From Ornithodoros turicata (Eukaryota > Arthropoda > Arachnida > Ixodida > Argasidae): DNA of 64,000 nt. Below are positions 11,286-21,724 of this stretch, one piece after another (position 1 is the first letter of the stretch; each line of letters starts with the position of its first letter). A model generated the notes under the pieces. It saw only the letters and a list, made by a program, of their open reading frames with translations. It had not been told where the DNA came from and did not search any database. The translations under genes were made by a program, and so were the position numbers. Where the stretch lies: positions 26,086,213 through 26,150,212 of the forward strand of contig NC_088202.1 in assembly GCF_037126465.1 (NCBI RefSeq), in the 5' to 3' direction.

Positions 11286-11740
11286 AAAAGAATCTGAGGA
11301 TTTACAACATATATTCCTAAGATCTCTGAAAAAAACGGCAAGTCATTTTCAGGAATTTATTTTACGATTACACAACTTGCTGAAACTGCAAAACTATCAA
11401 TCGTGACAGTTCTGACAGAAGCTTTCTAATGTGACATTGTGGTACCTGTTCAAGTGACACCTCTCTTGTGCCATCAGTTTTCAGTAAAAGAAAAAAACAA
11501 TTCAGAGCATATAACAAGCCATGCATACCATTTTTCATATCGCTAATTGAAGCGTGATGTGGTGAGTTGGACTATCCTTGAGTTGCCTATGTATAGCCGT
11601 ATATATTTCCTTAATATAACATTCTTATACACATAGTTGATCGCATTAGAGTTCACCAGTTACCTATAGACATGCTGCATGAGCAGAGCAACTTTTACTG
11701 AATACTTTAAATGCAGTGAAACTTTTTATAGATACAAATA
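11286..11740. other. non-coding, nothing recognised
   Basis: AT-rich sequence between two small repeat elements, with no ORF or repeat I can name. Confidence 0.4.
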
Positions 11741-11985
11741 CACTTAATTCCTAGATGATCCTGGGCATATACCCAGAAAGTGTTGTCAGCTCGATGCGAA
11801 AAAAAGTAGTTTTTTCGCATCAAGCTGACAACATTTTCTGCGTATTTTCTTATTCGGCGTTGAGAATTACACCCTTCCACATGATTACACCCTAACGATG
11901 TTGACGGTGCTAAAGTACACCTTAAAAGGTGCGTGCCCTGCACATTTGGGTTTACACCCTTTAAGGTGTAAAAAGATTTAGAGTG
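11741..11985. mobile_element. short TA-flanked inverted-repeat element
   Basis: Left end TA then CACTTAATTCC; right end GATTTAGAGTG then TA (inward CACTCTAAATC). Flanking TA dinucleotides fit a 2-bp target duplication. The interior has a strong hairpin of about 25 bp per arm (TGTCAGCTCGATGCGAAAAA against its complement) and repeated TTACACC/GGTGTA words. Its right TA is exactly where the giant palindrome begins, and no mirror copy exists beyond 31,089, so it lies outside the duplication. Confidence 0.6.
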
Positions 11986-12019
11986 TACTGCATGAAAGAG
12001 TGAGCAGTAACCAAACTCC

Positions 12020-12301
12020 TTGCTGCCATGCACATGCGTGCCTTAATTCCCATCCTGTTTTTGCCTTACGGAAGAAAACAAACCAACCATGTAAACTGGA
12101 CATTGTGCTACCGGAAACAACATTTATACACCACATGGTTCTAAATATGGTGGAAAGGGAGAATTATTTTGCTCTAACACCTATTTTACACCCCAGAAGA
12201 GTAACATTGTTTCCACAAATGGTGTAATTGAGCAGGTTTGAAACGATTACACCCTGATTACACCCAAATTACACACAAAAAAACGTTTTGAAATTAACAG
12301 T
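12020..12301. repeat. GGTGTA/TTACACC-word element, left copy
   Basis: At least seven TTACACC or GGTGTAA words in both orientations, ending GAAATTAACAGTG. The right-arm counterpart lies at about 30,775-31,060. The element at 50,128-50,353 has the same words and the same end (AGATTAACAGTG), so this is a family of non-autonomous elements that was present before the palindrome formed. Confidence 0.6.
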
Positions 12302-14297
12302 GATTGACGGAGAAATCTCGTTCGTGAGTACCTTCTTCCCCATTTTCTTATCATGATTTCAAAGTAAAATGCACGAGTTCGGCTTCCGCGTTAAAGTTTT
12401 TGTTCATGTGTCGTCGTCCTTCCAAGAAAGTAGAAGCGGATCGGTTGGTACGTATCTATATTGAAAGCGACAACAAGAAACGCAGAAGTACAAGTTTCAA
12501 CTACGTGTACATCATACCGAAGAACACACCGGTGTCTAGTAGGGGCAATCAGAAATTATTTCGTTCCTCTTTATCCTGAAACTCTGCTGTGCATGTATCG
12601 CTAGCCAGATATGGTATTGAAAATCGTGGTATACCCTAAGCCTACTTGTTGTTGCAAACGTTGTCGCGATGCACAGGGTGTTCGTTTTCATTCGCTACAG
12701 ATTGCTGATAAGGATTGGACGAGAGGCGCATAGATGATGAATTTGCGGGTGGGTTATACGGCCAGGCGGACATTTTCTTGCAAGCATTTCGAGCAAACAT
12801 TAGATAGCCGAATAGGAGACAGTCCTCTTTCAAAACCACTGTATTTTTAACGCTGAAACAAGCGCTACGTTAAAATATCCATCGCCGACTTTTACTGAGC
12901 ACATTTGTATATTGGACCATGACATATACCGTTGGCGGCATACCCTAAAATTGGTTGTCGTAGACGGCCACGCTGACGCGGCCAACATCACGACTATCGC
13001 AGGTGGGGTCATGCGTTCTGGGCCGACTTCACGGGAAACTGTACCGACATTTGTCGAACAGCGTCTGAAGAGAACCCAGGGAGAACACCCTGACAACACG
13101 GCCGCCGGCCGGATTACAACCTGGGTCACGTCCGAGCCTCGGTGGGACTACCATCCATCGTATCCACAGCGGCTTTCTTTCTTTTTTTCTTTTTTGTTAA
13201 GTCAGAAAATTGTATTTACAATGTTACAATATTTATACTGTGCACGGCCACGAGGCACAATAGAGCGAATCTTACTTCTTGGAGGATTACGTTACCATGT
13301 CTACACTGTATTTCTTGTCATTTCTTGAGCTTCAGGACTTTCCAAGACCGTTTAATGGGCAGAAACAATGAGTTTATACACCGTCGCCTGGAAGCAGTCA
13401 ATGCTGGTGCACAGGCCATAGCTAATGTGACGTCCATCCATTTTTGGCGTCCCCTTATTTTAGTTCGGCGATATTAAAGAGTCCACTTCAACGTTCCCCG
13501 GAAATAATACCAGGTTGACTTCAGGTTCAGGTTCGCTTCCCGAATAGCCACTGCTATCCGTGCCAGTCAGAAAAAAAAAATGCAGACCTGAGATAATCAC
13601 GGATGGTTCCGATTTTCTGTGCGTTCAAGAAATTCATCAGCTGCCATTCGACGTCAAAATTCAATTTGCGGTTTGTCAGACAAGAAAACTAACGCCTTTC
13701 TGCAGACCAGACACACGTGGGACAGCGTTTCAGCTTCCCCAACTCGCACTTTACCAATGGTAACTAAAAGCCCTTCCACAATTTCCCTTTTCATGCTCGG
13801 AGGACTTCCATGTGCAGGTTTATTGAAAAAAATTTAAAGGCCGGTCTAATCGCATAGAGGTGGCGGAAACACCTTTTAACGGTATCCCAGTACAGCAGCA
13901 TTCTCTTTACTACCGACAGGTATTCCCAAGTAAAGAGGCTCCCAAAGAAAACGGTGGCATCGGCCACGTCTCCGTGCATGCTCCCGGCAGTCATTCTTGC
14001 ACACAGCTGCGGTGCTGACAATCCAACGTCACTGGCATTCACCCCTAATCACGTGCATCGGGCCCGCAGTGTGGGGTCATTCTGATCACGGTCTAGTCAA
14101 GGCGGCAAGTGTTGGAAGATGCACAGATGACAATGCACTCTCATAGGAAACCAGAAAGGGAAATATTTGAATCATTGTCGATCTAGAAAGGGGGAAATAG
14201 GTGCATCAGCCTGACCCTTGTTTTAACAGACAGGGGTTTTCCTTTCAGGTTAAACACCGGTGTGTTGTGCGAATAAATTCATTGTTTCTGGTGCCCA

Positions 14298-14546
14298 CCG
14301 TCTGTTTGCCACGTGTGTGTTTGGGTCGTCTGACTTAACGCTTTGAAGAACAGCGTGTACTCCAATCATCTTCATAGCTCGATAGCAAGTGACTCCACGA
14401 TATGACTGAGCGTTAAGACCGATCCGCATGGAGCGATTTTGCTCGCGATTAGCGCCCGTCGGCGTTGGCGCGACGAAGTTTTGACGCACACGTGCAGATT
14501 TTCGCCGTTTAAAGGGCAACCTCCATGGAGCGAATCTTTGCAACGA
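14298..14546. other. 249-bp segment missing from right arm
   Basis: The left arm reads GGTGCCCA, then 249 bases, then AGTTCGCGCGG; the right arm joins the two flanks directly near 28,776. Only one base of junction homology is seen and the segment has no inverted ends or flanking duplication. It therefore looks like a deletion in the right arm rather than an insertion in the left. It contains a CATGGAGCGA phrase and AAACTTCGTCGC-type sequence related to other repeats here. Confidence 0.9.
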
Positions 14547-16159
14547 AGTTCGCGCGGCAGACTGCCACGCGCGTTCCGCCGCCAGTTGTTCGCCGGCACC
14601 AGCTCCATGGGGCGAAAAGCCAGCGGACGGCGTCGGGAAGTCATGCTGTGATGTCACTGTTGCCAGGGTATAAGGTGAAAGCTTAGTGAAATCAGTTGCT
14701 CGAAAAAGTGCATTTAATGTCACAAATTTTGCAACTAAATCCAACAACTGTCTGAAAAGCTGCGCCCAGTAACGTACCGAAAGGCATTCACTACTGCGAA
14801 AGGAAAACATGTTTCTTGGCAGAGAATGCCTCACGTTCTAGCGATGCAGTTGGCGAAACAGCGAACAGATGACACCATCCAGTTGCAAGAAGAGGACGAT
14901 GACGATGATTCACGAGAGCAGACGACCACGTGCAGACGATCTGGCGTATATTCGTAGCGGAAGAGCACTTTGATTGGTTCATCTGCAGTTGACGCTACCG
15001 GAATCGCGGACGCTGGGCGAAAATATCGGGGATGGGCAGATAGGCGGTGGACGCTCACATTTTTGACGCCTCGCGCAGGGCGTCCGACGCTGAGCGAAGT
15101 TCACAGCTTTTTCGCTGTAAATTCGCTCCATGGAGGTTGCAGCTCCGCTGCTGTTCCGAAAGTATGAAGACGTTGTGATATTCAGAACCGTGGTCCCAAC
15201 TTCATTCATAAACGCACATTGCTTTCCAAATTTCCATACTCCTTCGTGAGAAATTTGAGAAAAACTACCGGGCGGCGGTTCCACTTGTGACGTCATACTT
15301 GGAACTGCGCGGATTGGATAGTCACACCTAGCCAGCTCTGCCTGGCAACCAGTTTGTGTTTACACTCCGTCATGACCGCTGTATCGTGCTGAAATAGCTG
15401 TCACGAGCTATCGGGGACCACCGCACCGTTTTATCATGTTTCTTATAAGGAATACTTCGTCTTCGAGCACGTTCTCGTTCTCAATAGCTTTGGTGGTGCT
15501 TCCTGCACGCGCAGCAAGTCCGCGCATAGTGCGCTGCCAAAGCTCTTGAGAATGCGTAAGTGTACGTCACACGTTAGGTGTTAGGTCTTGTTGGTAGCAT
15601 GAAGCACAGTGCGGGCACAGAATGTCCGCTCACGACGGCCGTCGTTGCACAACGAGGCCATCCTGTAAGGCTTGTTAAAGAAGACCGGCAAAACTATATT
15701 TGAGGCTATTAACGACAGCAATTATCACGGAACACATCCAAAACATTCACCTTCGCCCATAGATCTCCGCCACCGCATCGACGATTTGGCGTTAGCCAAG
15801 CCACGAGCGCGGCTAAGCCAGGACGAAGCCGGGATTGGTCAGAGTTTGCCGACCACAGGACCGCCGTGCCAGGGAAATTTAAAAAAAATTGTTTTCTTAA
15901 AAACTACAAACAAATGGGTGAACATTTTTCACATGTATGCTCCCTGTGCGGAAACGAACGCACAGCCCAAGCATGGCTCCATTCTGTCGCAGTCGAAAAT
16001 CGGCGGAGCTGAGCTTTAAGGCTAAACCACATGGAGCGAGAACTAGCGCGATTGTCGCGTTACGCGACGCATTTCTTGTCCAGCGACGGGCGAACGACGC
16101 CAGTAGTAATAGGTCTTGTCCATTTGACGACATTGCCGCCAGGGCAGCGCCACCGTCGC

Positions 16160-16500
16160 GTCTGGGCCGACTTCACTCGCGTATTTTTCCCCGCGCGGCG
16201 CCAGTGCGGAGGGTTGTCCGCGCGCTTATCGGCGAGGGGAGGGCTGCGTGCGCGTTTACCCTCTCACATTTTTCAGCCTGGGCCAACTTCTTTCGTCATT
16301 TTTCAATCTGCGCCGACTTTTTTCGCGACTTTTTCCCGTGCGCGGCAGGCGGCGCTCGGGTGGAGGGCTGCTGCGGTGGGTGGAGCGTGGCCGGAGGGTT
16401 GCGTGCGCGCTTACCCGTTCAGCCTGGGCCGACTTCTTTCATCATTTTTCAATCTGTGTCGACTTCAATCGCAATTTTTTTCCCGCTACAGCAGGTGTGC
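16160..16500. repeat. GC-rich degenerate tandem repeat (mirror at 26,830-27,170)
   Basis: Five or six degenerate units of the form CTGGGCCGACTTC-TTTCGTCATTTTT, alternating with GC-rich linkers (GGAGGGTTGCGTGCGCG). Open frames run through it in all three plus frames, which is typical of stop-poor GC-rich repeats and not of a gene. It marks the sharp change from GC-rich outer arm to AT-rich inner arm at about 16,500. Confidence 0.65.
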
Positions 16501-16859
16501 AGTTTACATGCAAAGGATAGCCATACACAAAAGTACGAGTGAAAATATATTTATTAAAGTCATTAGTGTCAGGAATTATGTTATGACTCTGTGTGAAGGA
16601 GAAAAACTCAGTCAAAAAATCTGATGCAATAGCATTGAAGGAGTATGTTATTAGTGATAATCACGAAAGTTTTCAATTAAGCAGAAGGAGTAGCACATTT
16701 TTAATAAAAGAAGATATTTTTAATCAATACGATTACTATCAAATTAAAAGTTTTATTATAAAAAGTCTAGCATGACAACCATAGCGGAGTTTTAATTACA
16801 TAGTTCTAATATGTAACTTCATGCGCAACAGCTAATATTCCATTGTGATACATTTAATT

Positions 16860-17800
16860 AAAGAATATATTTTTAATCAATATAATTACAATCAAAATTA
16901 AAAGTTTTATTATAAAAAGTCTAATATTCCTATACGTGAGAACCATCAGTGCAATAGCGGGAAGTTCTGACAGATGTATGTGAACAGCAGAGAACCTGGA
17001 AGACCATGGGACACGAACACAAGAGGAAATAAAATCTATACCAGTACAAAGAAGATATTCCACTTCACCACATAGCACACTACTAGCCAACAAACAGAAT
17101 AAAGAATGACAAGAACACAAGAGGAAATAAAATCTATACCACTACAAAGAAGATATTCCACTTCACCACATAGCACGCTCCTAGCCAACAACCAGATCTA
17201 ATGATATCTACCCTGATTTGTTGAAGACGGGTGCCGATAGATGTATGGAAGACCGCGGAATACGAACGACAAGAACACAGGAGGAAATAAAATCTACACC
17301 ACTACAAAGAAGTTATTCTTAATCAAAACAACATAGTAATCTATTATTCAAAAATCAGAAGAAAAAATCAAACTCATCAGAAAATTAATATTCCTATATG
17401 TGAGAACCATCAGTGCAATAGCGGGAAGTTCTGACAGATGTATGTGAACAGCAGAGAACCTGGAAGACCATGGGACACGAACACAAGAGGAAATAAAATC
17501 TATAACAATACATTGGTTAATCAAAACAACAGAGGAGGAGACTATCATTTTAAATATCATAAAATCATCCTCGTGACTTCCCCATACAATTTTCATTCTA
17601 AGAGACACTTTGTTTTATGAATTCAACACAGAAAATATATTAAAAAATGAACTTCACTGCGTAGCACGCTCCTAGCCAACAATCAGCTCTAATAATATCT
17701 GCACTGATTTGTTGAAGACGGGAGGCGTACACCTGACAATTATGAACATTTTCGAGCGCAATAGGGAAGATTATTCCAACATTACACAATTAATCAATTT
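16860..17800. repeat. relics of a MITE family plus internal direct repeats (mirror at about 25,525-26,470)
   Basis: Three half-copies match one half of the MITE at 61,997-62,245: near 17,050, 17,155 and 17,645 the text GCACGCTCCTAGCCAAC is followed at two sites by CTGATTTGTTGAAGACGGG. Interleaved is an 80-base direct repeat at about 16,970 and 17,430 (GACAGATGTATGTGAACAGC through GGAAATAAAATCTATA), with a shorter third copy near 17,240. The region is AT-rich and shows no gene. Confidence 0.65.
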
Positions 17801-17869
17801 CTTATTAAGTAAACAGCATAGACATACGGAAATAATGAGAAAAACGATCAACAGCTAATAGAGAACCAA

Positions 17870-18350
17870 AACACATCACATAAACAACAGACACATGCAG
17901 GAAAATAAATGAAAAAGAATCTATCAAAACAATCAACATGCACGGATGAATGGCAGAGAAACACTTTGAACAGCACATGATGAATAATTTAATACAGCAC
18001 AGAGCTAACGCTAAGAAACAATCTAAACGGCGCATCTGCCAACGTGTAAACAACACACAGGAAAATATTACTGAAACAGATAATAGAGAGTCAAAATCCA
18101 ACACGTAAACAAGAGGTACACAAAGGATAAATAGTTGAAGAACAATCTAACAAAGCAAGAAACATGCACGGATGAATAGCAGAGAAACACTCTAAACGGT
18201 GCATCTACCAACGGTAAACAACAGACACATGCAGGAAAATAATTGAAAAAGAATCAATCAAAACGATAAACATGCACGAATGAATAGCAGAGAAAGGCTT
18301 TGAACGATGCATCTGCCAACATGTAAACAACACACAGGAAAATAATAGCA
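17870..18350. repeat. tandem repeat, unit about 110-130 bp (mirror at about 24,976-25,456)
   Basis: Four degenerate units sharing ACATGCAGGAAAATAA, GAAAAAGAATC, ATCAAAACAAT, AACATGCACGGATGAAT and GCAGAGAAACACT. The ORF that crosses it in one frame is the by-product of repeated AT-rich units and is not called as a gene. Confidence 0.7.
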
Positions 18351-19507
18351 AACATTACAATTTGAAATAATATATCTTTTGAACTATCATAAAATCAACC
18401 TTGCGAGCTAACAATATCCTACTCAGGCACTTACCTTGACAGAGGTATCCAAACAAGCACCACAGCTTTACAATAATTACAACCAGACTCGAGACATGGT
18501 GGGGTCACTCTCTCCCTCTATGCAGACTGGTGGGGTCACTCTCTCCATCTATACAGCCCAAAAAGCGGGGAGCCTGTTGTCAATCTGCGAGGTGGGGAAA
18601 TCCTCTCTCTTTTTCAAATTCTTTCCTCCAAAAAGGAAATATTCTTAGGACCGGTGTACAGAGGCGAAATTTTTCATTAATCGCAAATAGACATTGGAAT
18701 TATTCGATTCTAAAGAACACAATAAGAATTCTATAAAAAAAAAAATCTAAGAATAGACTTTCTAAGCAAACGAGAAAATATTATCGGTGCAAACAATACT
18801 CAACGAGAAACGTTGCATTTAATGTATTTCAGATCAGACACAACTATTAGGCAATCATTATTCTCAACTCACAAAATATCAATCGAGTGAAAGTCAAGTT
18901 TATTCAGTGATAGAAACAATACTAATTCGAAAACGAGAAACAAATTTAATTACATCGTTTTATGTTAACTTTGCAATACACGCAGAAGTCGCAAACAACT
19001 CATCTGAAATGCAAATTATATTGTTTGCTACAGCGGAAATCAACGCACACAACATTCCCAACTAGTAGAATATTTTTATTAATATCAATCGAGTGATCAC
19101 CTGAAACAAAGTCAAAAGCAATAATTACTTTAGGCAAACATTTTTCATAATCACACAGCGCAAATATACATCACAGAAACACGTCTTTTTCATTCAGGAC
19201 CCACTAGTGGAAACGAAGTGAGAGAGTTCCCGTACACATTCGGTTAAGGTTACGCCCGCAGGGAGTAGGGGAATCCAAACAATGGTCTCGGTATACAAAG
19301 CCATAAAATCGCTCCTACAATACAAGTTAGGGAAGGAGGGTCTCTTGCGCTGTCTTGTACATAGAATCACTGAAAGCAAACGTTTTTCCTTTACACATCA
19401 CATCTTTTTTGTAAATTGACTTTCATAATTCTAACGTCAGGTGGAAGATTATGAACCTGATAATAAAATTTTAATAAATAAAATTAGCACCAATATGATT
19501 TAATTAA

Positions 19508-19990
19508 ATGTCGAGGCGCACTACAAAACAGAACAGACAACTGATATACATTGAAGAGATTGACAGATTTTGTACTCGTTACCATACGTCATGGGAGGAC
19601 CTGATAAAAAGCTGCTTCGAAAAGGAGGAGCCGCGAAACGATTCATTTATCGCTGCATTTCAATACGTCCTAGACATGGTCGTATTCGGAGACATGGCAC
19701 AAATTATGGAATTCAAGATGCGAGAACTTGTATGCCGAATCTACAATAGTTATGAAAATATTTGCACGTCATCATCGGAAGGACCACTTGGGTTGATGGT
19801 GGAGTTTTTGAGGTTTGCTAACGAAGAATTGAAATACACTAGACCAAATGTAATTGTAATCATTGCAATGGGTATTGCATTAATCAAGAAAGCAATCAGA
19901 TCAAATTATCATATACAAGCAGTCTATATCGCACGATTCATTACGGATTTGTTGAAATTACACCTAACGGTTGAAATGGAAAGTACATAA
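19508..19990 (+). CDS. 160-codon ORF, possible Bcl-2-fold protein (left copy)
   Basis: An intact intronless ORF starting at an ATG in the context TTAAATGTCG, in the AT-rich core of the palindrome. The protein appears all-helical. The C-terminal half suggests a Bcl-2 layout: an amphipathic segment MRELVCRIYNSYENI where BH3 would lie (near residue 75), a buried hydrophobic helix NVIVIIAMGIALIKKAI (near 118-134) in the place of the BH1 helix though without the NWGR motif, then IARFITDLLKLHL (near 143-155), like the helix before BH2. No C-terminal membrane anchor is seen. Bcl-2 homologues are carried by several large DNA viruses and some adintoviruses to block apoptosis. That assignment is inference; the alternative is an unknown helical protein. 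A second ORF follows 69 bp downstream. Confidence 0.6.
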   Translation: MSRRTTKQNRQLIYIEEIDRFCTRYHTSWEDLIKSCFEKEEPRNDSFIAAFQYVLDMVVFGDMAQIMEFKMRELVCRIYNSYENICTSSSEGPLGLMVEFLRFANEELKYTRPNVIVIIAMGIALIKKAIRSNYHIQAVYIARFITDLLKLHLTVEMEST

Positions 19991-20059
19991 AAACATCTTA
20001 TCACGTGGTATATTCCACTCTAGAACCTCTACACATTTATTTTATTCTACCAGTCAAGG

Positions 20060-20407
20060 ATGTCAAATGAACAGAAGTTCAATATTGTCGTGCAAGGTCT
20101 GATGTATTATCACCTGTTGAAACTCAACAAACATATCAATTGCGGTGGACCACCAGACGATTTTCATCTAATACTCTCTTGTACGCCATTCAAGATCATT
20201 CATACAAAGAAAGGAAGCATCAATAAGAGGTTGTGTAAGTTCATCGCGACAAAGTGCAAGTTGTTGAAGCAATACAAACACGGCGACAACATATCACCTG
20301 CCTTAATCAACGCTGGATTCAAGCGCCCAATAATCAGAATAAACTACCTGATGTCTTCGGAATTCATCAAGCAAGACAACAAACGCAAACTTCAGAGTTT
20401 GGAATAG
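20060..20407 (+). CDS. 115-codon basic ORF of unknown function (left copy)
   Basis: An intact ORF 69 bp downstream of the 160-codon ORF, same strand, with an AATAAA poly-A signal at 20,424-20,429 only 17 bp after the stop. The product is lysine-rich and basic; it has no signal peptide, membrane segment or motif that I recognise. Cysteines near residues 28, 46, 64 and 72 are not spaced like a known zinc finger. The tight arrangement with its neighbour and the shared signal suggest a compact, virus-like gene pair. The right-arm copy differs by about one residue (Ile to Asn near residue 51). Confidence 0.55.
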   Translation: MSNEQKFNIVVQGLMYYHLLKLNKHINCGGPPDDFHLILSCTPFKIIHTKKGSINKRLCKFIATKCKLLKQYKHGDNISPALINAGFKRPIIRINYLMSSEFIKQDNKRKLQSLE

Positions 20408-20423
20408 AATTGTAATTTACCAA

Positions 20424-20429
20424 AATAAA
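20424..20429 (+). terminator. AATAAA polyadenylation signal
   Basis: A canonical hexamer 17 bp after the 115-codon ORF, followed by a T/G-rich stretch. The mirror copy is TTTATT at 22,897-22,902. Confidence 0.5.
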
Positions 20430-20719
20430 CAAGTGTATAATTGAAATAATAATTGTATTCTTTGTCATCATTGTAATGTATTCTACACAGCGCAACGAAA
20501 GCAGCTTTTGATTAGATTGCTAAGGAGACACTACGTACAAGGATCTTCGCATGGAATCAGCGCTGGCAATCAAAGAGATTTTTACACGACCACACTCTAT
20601 ACAACACCGACGCCCGAAGGAAAGAATTGTAGAAGAATCGATAATAGAAATTTAGAGGCATGTTACATCAATATTTGCTTACAGAGAGGATCACCGAAAG
20701 CTTATTTTACGAATTAAAT

Positions 20720-21581
20720 TGCACAGTGTATATATTTTCTCAAACTATTGGACAGTTGACAATTCTATATTGAAAGGAATCTATTATCAAATGACGCGAA
20801 GGTGGAGTCTACAATTCTAATCATCATAACATGCGGCACACAATTCCAATAAGATTTTGGGAGAATCGAATCACACAACTGTCATCAGAAATGCTTAATT
20901 GCTATACAATGAAGATGAGCACTATGCATAAGATATGTAATTATAATAAGTAAATATTCCTTTTGCAAACTTAACCAAAGCAGCACACATAAACGTAGCT
21001 TCAATTCACAGAATGTACCCGAGGTTTTTAATTAGCCATACTGAAAAACTACGAGTCTATTCGATATGTCACGGCATATGAGGCACTACAATTGGAAGGA
21101 CATACATTAATTTTAGAAGATTTTAGCTCATAATGAATCAAAACGCAATCTCCAACACCAAAGGTTCGTGTTTAAATTTTCAAAGTCAAAACTGTACACT
21201 CTTTCTTACAATTTTTTTAAGATGTAGATTAAAAAGCTGTCTATATAGTCACACATTGTATACAAGATATTTGTTTGTACATTAATTGATAAAATTTATC
21301 AGATCACATTCCGGAGCAGTGGAGACTATCAGTAAGTGTTTAATTAAAATTTGAACTGCTACAGTAATTTACGAACTCAGTTGTAGAAAGCGTAATTTCA
21401 CACCTTAGCTGGCTCACATTGATACGCGAAGGTTTTAAGAACTCCTTTGTGATGACAAAGAATTTAATCGAGTGTATTGATGTTTTCTATATACTCTATA
21501 ACGTAATGTGAATTCTCCACGATGTGGATAGTAAAAGTTACGAATATTTTTCGAACAAAATTTACTTAAAACTCGGAGAAA
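20720..21581. other. AT-rich inner arm without genes
   Basis: Very AT-rich and identical in the mirror arm apart from a few bases. No ATG-initiated ORF of note. A 69-codon frame just upstream (20,508-20,717) starts with TTG and has no recognisable motif. Confidence 0.5.
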
Positions 21582-21600
21582 GGGTCACCCGCGTCGTCGA

Positions 21601-21724
21601 ATGCGTTTCGGCAACACGCCGGGCAGCGTTTCCAGGACACCCTTCCGAAACCGAACGCGATTCGGCGCCCAACGCGTTAACGCGGCATCCCACGCGAGCG
21701 TGTTGCTTTCTTCCGGAAACGGGT
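21601..21724. other. palindrome spacer, GC-rich 124 bp
   Basis: The only sequence not duplicated in mirror image. Its flanks are GGGTCACCCGCGTCGTCGA on the left and the complement (one mismatch) on the right. The spacer is GC-rich inside an AT-rich arm and has partial symmetry of its own (CGTTTC...AACACGC against GCGTGTT...GAAACG, with a gap), so the hairpin could extend further with bulges. ORFs running through it in both directions simply read the palindrome. Confidence 0.9.

Larger units (their letters stand above)
11986..21600 (+). repeat. giant palindrome, left arm
   Basis: Reverse complement of 21,725-31,089. Pairing positions sum to 43,325-43,326 in the inner part and to about 43,074 outside the indel at 14,298-14,546. 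Matched landmarks are ORF 19,508-19,990 with 23,336-23,818, ORF 20,060-20,407 with 22,919-23,266, and the poly-A signal 20,424 with 22,902. Scattered substitutions (a few per several hundred bases where I compared) give roughly 99% identity. The outer 4.5 kb has host-like composition with repeat fragments; the inner part from about 16,500 is strongly AT-rich. Three of the short ORFs mirrored between arms are discussed separately. Confidence 0.97.

Noticed and set aside
14250..14834. 194-codon ORF in the left arm (111 codons in the right arm)
   Set aside because: The frame survives in the right arm only because the 249-bp deletion is a multiple of three; no domain is visible and it overlaps repeat-derived sequence.
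16031..16624. Overlapping ORFs of 197, 201 and 90 codons in several frames
   Set aside because: They run through a GC-rich degenerate tandem repeat with few stops; the proteins read as repeated Phe/Arg-rich units with no fold or family signature.
17805..18104. 99-codon hydrophobic ORF (and its mirror at 25,220)
   Set aside because: It is a read-through of the AT-rich tandem repeat; Phe/Leu/Ile/Val richness comes from base composition.
17870..18350. Possible CRISPR-like array in the palindrome
   Set aside because: Units are degenerate, about 110-130 bp long and lack constant repeats with unique spacers; the sequence is eukaryotic.
20508..20717. 69-codon frame in both arms
   Set aside because: It has no ATG start and no recognisable motif; identity between arms only reflects the palindrome.
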